Below are positions 55,790-64,000 of a stretch of 64,000 bases of DNA, piece by piece; the first letter of the stretch is position 1, and every line of letters starts with the position of its first letter. Source of the DNA: Pseudomonas inefficax (GTDB lineage: Bacteria > Pseudomonadota > Gammaproteobacteria > Pseudomonadales > Pseudomonadaceae); the NCBI RefSeq assembly GCF_900277125.1, contig NZ_OPYN01000085.1:96880-160879 (forward strand), read 5' to 3'. The notes beneath the pieces were generated by a model. That model did no database searches, had not been told where the DNA came from, and saw nothing but the letters and a program-made list of their open reading frames with translations. The translations under genes were made by a program, and so were the position numbers.

Positions 55790-56674
55790 ATGACCACGCC
55801 TTTCGACCCCGCCCGCCAGCAAGCCAGCACGGTGTGCCTGCCCCCCGGTAACTGGGCGACGGTGCTCGACTGCCTGTGTGACCATTTCAAGGCCATCGAC
55901 CGCGCCCAGTGGCTCGACCGCTTTGCCCGGGGCCGGGTGCTGGATGCCGAGGGGCGGGCGGTTTCTGCCGAACTGCCTTACAAGCGCGGTATGCGTTTGC
56001 ACTACTTCCGTGAGGTGCCGAACGAGCGGCCGATCCCGGTGCAGGAGACCATACTGCATGTGGATGAGCACCTGGTGGTGGCCGACAAGCCGCATTTCCT
56101 GCCGGTGACGCCGACTGGTGAATACGTTGAACAGACTTTGTTGCGCCGCCTGATCCGACGCCTGGGCAACCCGCATCTGGTGCCGTTGCACCGTATCGAT
56201 CGGCATACCGCCGGGCTTGTGCTGTTTTCCGCCAACCCGCAGAGCCGCAGTGCCTACCAACGGCTGTTCCCTGAACGACGCATCGACAAGCGCTACCAGG
56301 CCATTGCCGCGGCCATGCCGCAGCACGTTTTCCCGCTGGTGCACAAAAGCCGCCTGGTACATGGCGAGCCGTTTTTCCGCATGCATGAGGTAGAGGGGGA
56401 GGCCAACAGCGAAACCCTGGCCGAAGTGCTGGAGAAGAACGGTGAGCTGTGGCGTTACGGGCTGTCGCCGGTGACTGGCAAGACCCATCAGTTGCGTGTG
56501 CACATGGCAGCATTGGGGGCGGGGATCTGCAATGACCCGTTCTATCCGCAGTTGGTCAACGAAGAGGATGACTACCAGCGGCCGCTGAAGTTGCTGGCGC
56601 AGAGCCTGCGCTTTGCAGACCCGCTGAGCGGGGAAGAGCGCTACTTCGAGAGCTGCTTGCGCCTGGACTGGTAA
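55790..56674 (+). CDS. RluA-family RNA pseudouridine synthase
   Basis: A 294-aa pseudouridine synthase. The catalytic aspartate lies in HRIDRHTAGLVLF near residue 135. GKTHQLRVHMAALG, near residue 230, is the second family motif. There is no S4 domain at the N-terminus, unlike RluC or RluD. ATG 55790 was chosen; a GTG at 55769 would add 7 residues. The target (23S rRNA or tRNA) cannot be decided from sequence alone. It may be cotranscribed with the SOS-box gene upstream. Confidence 0.88.
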   Translation: MTTPFDPARQQASTVCLPPGNWATVLDCLCDHFKAIDRAQWLDRFARGRVLDAEGRAVSAELPYKRGMRLHYFREVPNERPIPVQETILHVDEHLVVADKPHFLPVTPTGEYVEQTLLRRLIRRLGNPHLVPLHRIDRHTAGLVLFSANPQSRSAYQRLFPERRIDKRYQAIAAAMPQHVFPLVHKSRLVHGEPFFRMHEVEGEANSETLAEVLEKNGELWRYGLSPVTGKTHQLRVHMAALGAGICNDPFYPQLVNEEDDYQRPLKLLAQSLRFADPLSGEERYFESCLRLDW

Positions 56675-56698
56675 ACCTGATTCAAGCCTGCGCAATCC

Positions 56699-56789
56699 TT
56701 GTGGGAGCGGGCGTGCCCGCGAAGCCGGCAACTCGGGGTATGGCACCGGCTGCGCCGGTGTTCGCGGGCACGCCCGCTCCCACAGGGAT
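56699..56789. repeat. REP pair
   Basis: Inverted units TTGTGGGAGCGGGCGTGCCC and complement surround GGCACCGGCTGCGCCGGTG. The pair lies between the convergent pseudouridine synthase and taxis-receptor genes. Confidence 0.85.
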
Positions 56790-56837
56790 AGCGTGTGCCT
56801 TGAACATGCGCTTTCCCTGTAGGTGCCAAGCCAGTTT

Positions 56838-58403
56838 TTAACGGTTGAACCGCTCCACCAGCGAGTACTGGGTACCCGCCGTGCTGGTCAGCTCTTCGCT
56901 GAGCAGCGCTGAGTGCTGGGCTTGTTCGGCAGTTTGGTCGGCGAGGTCGGCGATGGTGCTGATGTTGCGGCTGATCTCGTCAGCCACTGCAGTCTGCTCC
57001 TCGGTCGCTGCAGCAATCTGGGTTGCCATGTCGGTAATGTTGGCAACCGCCTCACTGATGCCCACCAGTGCCTCGTCGGCCTGCATCACACGGTCGACGC
57101 CTTCCTGCGCCTGGCGATGGCCGGTTTCCATGGTCAGTACGGCATTGCTGGCGGTTTGTTGCAGCTTGGCGATCAGGCCGTGGATCTGCCCGGTGGATTC
57201 GGCAGTGCGCTGGGCTAGCTGGCGCACTTCGTCGGCCACCACGGCAAAGCCTCGGCCCATTTCACCGGCACGTGCCGCTTCGATGGCCGCGTTCAGCGCC
57301 AGCAGGTTGGTCTGGTCGGCGATGCCCTTGATCACATCGACCACGCCACCGATCTCATCACTGTCCTTGGCCAGTTGCGTCACCGTCTGGCCGGTCTCGC
57401 CCACGGCCGCCGACAGGCGTTCGATGGCCTCGCGGGTTTCACCGGCAATCTGACGGCCCTGGCTCGTCAGGCGGTTGGCTTCCTGGGTGGCATCGGCGGT
57501 GCGCTGCACGTGGTTGGCCACTTCCTGGGTAGTGGCGGCCATCTGGTTGACCGCAGCGGCAACCTGCTCGGTCTCCACCCGCTGGCGTTCCAGGCCCGAA
57601 GAACTCTTGTGCGCCAGCACGTCGGACTGACGCGCCTGTTCGCTGAGGTGTTCGGCGCTGTCCTGCAGGCGGGTCAGGCAGGTTTTCATGCGTGCGTCCT
57701 GGCTGAGCATGGCCATTTCCAGGCGCGCCTGTACGCCACGGCTGTCGGTGTACATCTGCGCGATCAGCGGGTCGGAGGTGGTCTGTTCGGCCAGGCGCAG
57801 CAGGCGTTTGAGGCCGCGCTGCTGCCAGCTCAGGCCCAGCAGGCCCAGCGGTACGGAAAGCCCTGCAGCCAGGGCGAAGCCCCAGGAATGGCCCAGCCAG
57901 TTGCCGATCAGGAAGCCCACCTGGCTGATCAGGATGAACGGCAACCAGTCCTGCAGCACCGGCAGCCACTTGTCCCGGCGGGGTACCGCCGGCTTGCCCT
58001 GGTTGATGCGCTGGTACAGCGCCTCGGCGCGGCGGACCTGCTCGGCAGTAGGCTTGACCCGCACTGATTCGAAGCCGACCACCTGGTTGTTGTCGAAGAT
58101 CGGCGTGACATAGGCATTGACCCAGTAGTGGTCGCCGGACTTGCAGCGGTTCTTGACGATGCCCATCCACGGCTGGCCCTGCTTGAGGGTTTGCCACATG
58201 TGGGCAAACACCGCTGGCGGCACATCGGGATGGCGCACCAGGTTGTGCGGCGCACCGGTCAGCTCTTCGCGGGTGAAACCACTGATCTCGATGAAGGCAT
58301 CGTTGCAGTAAGTGATCACACCTTTGGCATTGGTGGTGGAGATCAACCGCTGCTGGGCAGGGAAAGTCCGTTCTCTCTGGGTAATCGGCTGGTTGTTACG
58401 CAT
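56838..58403 (-). CDS. aer2: Aer2-type aerotaxis/energy-taxis receptor
   Basis: A 521-aa methyl-accepting chemotaxis protein. The N-terminal PAS domain (about 15-120, FAD-binding type: [21 protein letters not shown]... [13 protein letters not shown]...) is followed by two close membrane helices (about 160-200, with no periplasmic domain). A signalling domain follows, with the highly conserved hairpin tip ([36 protein letters not shown]). The layout is that of E. coli Aer, and the gene corresponds to the second Aer (Aer2) described in P. putida KT2440, which drives energy taxis. ATG 58403 is the family start. The frame continues 29 residues upstream. Confidence 0.9.
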   Translation of the reverse strand: MRNNQPITQRERTFPAQQRLISTTNAKGVITYCNDAFIEISGFTREELTGAPHNLVRHPDVPPAVFAHMWQTLKQGQPWMGIVKNRCKSGDHYWVNAYVTPIFDNNQVVGFESVRVKPTAEQVRRAEALYQRINQGKPAVPRRDKWLPVLQDWLPFILISQVGFLIGNWLGHSWGFALAAGLSVPLGLLGLSWQQRGLKRLLRLAEQTTSDPLIAQMYTDSRGVQARLEMAMLSQDARMKTCLTRLQDSAEHLSEQARQSDVLAHKSSSGLERQRVETEQVAAAVNQMAATTQEVANHVQRTADATQEANRLTSQGRQIAGETREAIERLSAAVGETGQTVTQLAKDSDEIGGVVDVIKGIADQTNLLALNAAIEAARAGEMGRGFAVVADEVRQLAQRTAESTGQIHGLIAKLQQTASNAVLTMETGHRQAQEGVDRVMQADEALVGISEAVANITDMATQIAAATEEQTAVADEISRNISTIADLADQTAEQAQHSALLSEELTSTAGTQYSLVERFNR

Positions 58404-58601
58404 GGGTTGATAGTCCGCAGGGCTTTCGACAGGTATCGGCAAGCCACTGGTTTTATTGAATGGATATTTAATGTGCTTGATCTGTGGCAATAAGCCATCA
58501 ATCGATCTGCGTTAGTCAACGAGCACGTTTGAGCAAGTTAGGCTCATTATTGAGTTTTTATTGCTTTTTCATGACGGATAAGTCGAATGATGACCGATTA
58601 G

Positions 58602-59378
58602 CTAGCCAAGAGCCAGCATCGGATAGCTGAACAGGGTGAAGTGCACCAGGTTCAGGGCGAAATGGCAGAGCACCGCCGCCGCCACACCGCCCCAGCGGTA
58701 CGCCAGGCCGTAGCCGAATCCGGCAAGCGTGGCCAGGTACACCCATTGCCAGCCGGCCCCCAGGTGGGCCAGGCCGAACAGCAAGGCGGTGGCGAGCAAT
58801 GCCAGCCCTTGGTGGCGCAGCAGCCGTTGCAGGCCGGCCTGGATGTAACCGCGGAACAACAGTTCTTCGGTCAGGCTTACCAGCAGCAGGTTGTTCAGCA
58901 GCCAGAGCCAGGCTTGGTCGGGCCATTTCGGGGCCCAGGCCTGCATGCCCAGTGCCCAGGCACCACCCAGGCAGGCAAGCAGGGTCAGGGGCAGGGCGAA
59001 TAGCAGGCTGGTCGCCAGGCCCTGGCTGCGCCATAGCAACAGCCAAGGGCAGGCCAGCAGCAGCCAGGCGCCAATCAGCGGTTTGTCCAGGTTCAGGTAC
59101 ATCGTGAAGGGCAGAGCGCCAGGGCTCAGGATGACGCCGTCGATGACCTTGGCTGCGTTGAAACCGGGCAGCCAGTGCAATGCCAGGGCGATGGCCAGCA
59201 GGATGAACGATGCGTGGCCCAGGGCTTGTAGCCAGCGCTGGGGGCGGCGGGCGAGCAGGGCGCTGGCGAGCAGGGCGAGGAAGGTGGGCAGGGTGGTGAT
59301 GGCGAGGCTGCCGTGGCTCAGGGCGAGGGTGTAGCCGAGCGCCAGGAGTAAAAGTGCGATCAGGTTGAAGCGAGGCAC
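58602..59378 (-). CDS. CPBP-family intramembrane metalloprotease
   Basis: A 258-aa polytopic membrane protein with about eight hydrophobic helices. The CPBP (CAAX protease/bacteriocin-processing) motifs are LTEELLFRGYI (EExxxR), LFGLAHLGAG (FxxxH) and CHFALN (HxxxN) between residues 165 and 245. Members are intramembrane proteases; bacterial roles include peptide maturation and self-immunity, mostly unknown. There is no bacteriocin gene nearby. It stands alone after the taxis receptor, with a 300-bp repeat region upstream. Confidence 0.9.
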   Translation of the reverse strand: MPRFNLIALLLLALGYTLALSHGSLAITTLPTFLALLASALLARRPQRWLQALGHASFILLAIALALHWLPGFNAAKVIDGVILSPGALPFTMYLNLDKPLIGAWLLLACPWLLLWRSQGLATSLLFALPLTLLACLGGAWALGMQAWAPKWPDQAWLWLLNNLLLVSLTEELLFRGYIQAGLQRLLRHQGLALLATALLFGLAHLGAGWQWVYLATLAGFGYGLAYRWGGVAAAVLCHFALNLVHFTLFSYPMLALG

Positions 59379-59404
59379 GAGTAGTCCTTCTCGTTGAACG
59401 ATAT

Positions 59405-59667
59405 TGGGGCCGCTGCGCGGCCCATCGCCGGCAAGCCAGCTCCCACAGGGATAGCCTCAAGGCTGAGGGCTGTACTTTGCCTGTGGGAGCAACTGCCTTG
59501 AATATCTCTTCAAGCCAGCACTGGCCCTTGTAGGAGCGGCCTTGTGTCGCGATGGGGCGCGCAGCGGCCCCGGCAATCTTTGCTGCGAAGCTGAAAACCC
59601 GGGGCCGCTGCGCGCCCCATCGCGACACAAGGCCGCTCCTACAGGCGATGGGCTGCACAGCAGCCCC
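59405..59667. repeat. Repeat block with TGTCGCG-family palindrome
   Basis: A 119-bp palindrome (59527-59645; variant centre GGGGCGCGCAGCGGCCCC) is flanked by pieces of the AAGCCAGCT type (59405-59490) and by GCGATGGGCTGCACAGCAGCCCC (59645-59667). The outermost pieces, GGGGCCGCTGCGCGGCCCATCGCC and the last piece, are related as inverted copies. It fills the gap between acnA and the protease gene; no gene seen there. Confidence 0.8.
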
Positions 59668-59680
59668 AAGCATACGCGCC

Positions 59681-62422
<2,742 letters not shown>

Positions 62423-62638
62423 TGCCAACTCCTTCTGCGCCGGTGCCTGGCAAGATCTGCCGGTGGCACCGCTGTGTATCGATCCGCACGGCACGGACCT
62501 GGCTGAAAGGTCAGGTTAGACCGCTTTGCGCCACCTGACCCTTTTCTGGACCGGCGGGGCGTGTCGCAGGTTCCGATCTTCCTTTATCATCGCCGCCCTG
62601 CCAGCGCCTGTGGTGCGCCAGCCGTAGTGGAGTGAGAG

Positions 62639-63703
62639 ATGAATACCCTGTTCATGCATTGCCGGCCCGGTTTCGAGGGTGAGGTGTGCGCCGAAATCAG
62701 CGAACATGCCGCCCGCCTGGGTGTTGCCGGCTATGCCAAAGGCAAGCCGCAAAGCGCCAGTGCCGAGTTTGTCTGTAGCGAGGAGGGCGGTGCCGAGCGC
62801 TTGATGGGGGAACTGCGCTTCAACCAGCTGATTTTCCCGCGGCAGTGGGCCCGTGGCGGATATGTCGAACTGCCGGAAAGCGACCGCATCAGTGTGCTGC
62901 TGGCGCAACTGGCCGGGTTTCCGGTGTTCGGCAGCCTGTGGCTGGAGGTGCTGGACAGCAACGAAGGCAAGGAACTGTCCACCTTCTGCCGCAAGTTCGA
63001 GGTGCCGCTGCGCAAGGCTTTGGAAAAGGCCGGCCGCCTGGTCGACGATGCCAGCCGCCCACGCCTGCTGCTCACCTTCATCAGCGGTCGCCGGGTATTT
63101 GCCGGTGTTGCCCCGGCCAACAACAGTGCGCTGTGGCCCATGGGCATCCCACGCCTGAAGTTCCCCCGCGAGGCGCCCAGTCGCTCGACGCTCAAGCTCG
63201 AAGAGGCCTGGCACCAGTTCATCCCGCGCGAGCAGTGGGAGCAGCGCCTGGGCGATGACATGACCGGCGTTGACCTGGGTGCGTCGCCGGGTGGCTGGAC
63301 CTACCAGCTGGTGCGCCGGGGCATGCTGGTGACTGCCATCGACAACGGGCCGATGGCCGAGAGCTTGATGGACACCGGGTTGGTCCAGCACCTGATGGCC
63401 GATGGTTTCACCTGGCAACCGAAGCAGCCGGTGGACTGGATGGTGTGCGACATCGTCGAGAAGCCGGCGCGTACCACCTCGCTGATCGAGACCTGGCTGG
63501 GCGAGGGGCTGTGCCGTGAGGCGGTGGTCAACCTGAAGCTGCCGATGAAACAGCGCTATGCCGAAGTACGCCGGCTGCTCGAGCGCATGGAGGCGACCTT
63601 CAAGGCGCGCAAGATCAAGGTGTCGATTGCTTGCAAGCAGCTGTATCACGACCGTGAGGAAGTGACCTGCCATCTACGCCGGATGGACTTGAAGCCGCGC
63701 TGA
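62639..63703 (+). CDS. rlmM: 23S rRNA 2'-O-ribose methyltransferase RlmM
   Basis: A 354-aa enzyme methylating C2498 of 23S rRNA. The N-terminal THUMP-like part (about 1-170) is followed by the SAM-binding motif VDLGASPGGWTYQLVRRG (about 205-225), MVCDIVEKP (catalytic Asp region) and VVNLKLPMKQRY (Lys). The K-D-K-E set of RrmJ-like methyltransferases appears complete. ATG 62639 is the family start. It is followed by a hexanucleotide repeat only 17 bases after the stop. Confidence 0.95.
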   Translation: MNTLFMHCRPGFEGEVCAEISEHAARLGVAGYAKGKPQSASAEFVCSEEGGAERLMGELRFNQLIFPRQWARGGYVELPESDRISVLLAQLAGFPVFGSLWLEVLDSNEGKELSTFCRKFEVPLRKALEKAGRLVDDASRPRLLLTFISGRRVFAGVAPANNSALWPMGIPRLKFPREAPSRSTLKLEEAWHQFIPREQWEQRLGDDMTGVDLGASPGGWTYQLVRRGMLVTAIDNGPMAESLMDTGLVQHLMADGFTWQPKQPVDWMVCDIVEKPARTTSLIETWLGEGLCREAVVNLKLPMKQRYAEVRRLLERMEATFKARKIKVSIACKQLYHDREEVTCHLRRMDLKPR

Positions 63704-63720
63704 GCACAGCGCGAATCGCT

Positions 63721-63756
63721 TTGCTCTTGCTCTTGCTCTTGCTCTTGCTCTTGCTT
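63721..63756. repeat. (TTGCTC)6 hexanucleotide tandem repeat
   Basis: Five perfect TTGCTC units and one TTGCTT unit, followed by related TTTTGCTTC. It lies directly after rlmM, in non-coding DNA, and is a candidate for length variation between strains. Confidence 0.9.
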
Positions 63757-63789
63757 CGGCTTTTGCTTCTAAGCGCGCGATAGTTCAAG

Positions 63790-63960
63790 CGCCGCCGATT
63801 GCGACTTCAGGAGGCCGAGCGAAGGGCCTGCGTAGGGAGGTGACGGGCATGGATGCCCGTCAAGCGCTGAGGCCCCATGGATGGGGCCTGCAGCGCGTAC
63901 TCCCGGGAGCAGGCCCGTAGCGAGGGAACCCCGGAGCGCAGCGTAGGGGCCGGATGATAG
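63790..63960 (+). ncRNA. Hairpin-rich element with twin CATGGATG loops
   Basis: Two adjacent perfect hairpins, GACGGGCAT-GG-ATGCCCGTC (63842-63861) and AGGCCCCAT-GG-ATGGGGCCT (63870-63889), are 8 bases apart and share the same CATGGATG centre. Additional GGA triplets surround them. CANGGANG in a hairpin loop is the RsmA/E (CsrA) recognition pattern. I also recall similar blocks near several Pseudomonas genes, so it may be a mobile or multi-copy intergenic element; whether it is transcribed is unknown. Confidence 0.5.
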
Positions 63961-64000
63961 GAGCCATGTACGGGTCACCCACATGGGTTACATAAAAGTT

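Noticed and set aside
58470..58510. TTGAT...ATCAA arms upstream of aer2, considered as an ANR/FNR site
   Set aside because: The arms are 15 bases apart instead of 4; not a valid ANR box.
63769..63984. 71-codon minus-strand frame in the right-end element
   Set aside because: It runs through the hairpins, lacks a ribosome site, and resembles the spurious translations often annotated inside this type of repeat.

Overview
The window is chromosomal DNA of a fluorescent pseudomonad, most likely of the Pseudomonas putida group. The reasons are the GC-rich codon use, the many intergenic copies of the P. putida-type REP palindrome (core around GCGGGC/CCCGCTCCCACAGG), and gene order that I recognise from Pseudomonas genomes: cfrX-cmpX-sigX-oprF, pyrD/rmf/rlmKL, nasS-nasT, the large NAD-glutamate dehydrogenase next to ppsR/ppsA, and acnA/rlmM. 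No prophage, transposase, CRISPR array, tRNA or rRNA was seen. The region is mostly core genome, so its interest lies mainly in regulatory RNA and DNA sites and in a few poorly described small genes.

Layout. 1-6.5 kb: the start of a DUF58 gene cut by the window edge, its MoxR ATPase partner, a DUF2235 (Tle1-like) putative hydrolase, a two-gene aldolase/DapA-family operon behind a TGACAC palindrome, a secreted CAP protein with a decayed second CAP unit, and a DUF3144-like small protein. 6.7-11.4 kb: soxR facing a two-gene RND efflux pump, with a full SoxR promoter between them. 11.6-16 kb: a GntR/UTRA regulator, an acetyltransferase, and an enterobacterial-style lysA/lysR pair with palindromes between them. 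16.2-27.5 kb: central metabolism (NAD-GDH, ppsR/ppsA), an alpha/beta hydrolase, a RraA-family protein and a ZntB-like transporter.

27.7-36.6 kb: cell-envelope sigma factor locus cfrX-cmpX-sigX-oprF, then nitrate assimilation. nasS-nasT encode a nitrate sensor and an ANTAR antiterminator. They face an untranslated leader that carries a sigma54-type promoter, two hexaloop hairpins with A1/G4 and an overlapping terminator. The controlled operon is nasA, a PP2C-kinase fusion and cobA. 36.9-43.6 kb: pyrD, rmf with a strongly folded leader, rlmKL and a CHASE/PAS/GGDEF diguanylate cyclase. 43.7-53 kb: dacB, yggL, a BvgS/RocS-like hybrid kinase with its LuxR-type regulator, dgt, and a YqjD/YqjE membrane trio. 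53.3-63.7 kb: an Amt transporter, a glutaredoxin-like protein, an M15 peptidase, a small gene directly under an SOS box, a pseudouridine synthase, the Aer2-like energy-taxis receptor, a CPBP protease, acnA and rlmM. The right end holds a hexanucleotide tandem repeat and a hairpin-rich element with two perfect CANGGANG loops.

The best leads are the SOS-box-controlled 102-aa unknown, the nas antitermination leader with its promoter, the RsmA/E-like hairpin pair at the right edge, the kinase-phosphatase in the nitrate operon, and the inverted copies of a 119-bp palindrome that bracket that operon. Family names come from recognising motifs and remembered homologues. No search was run.
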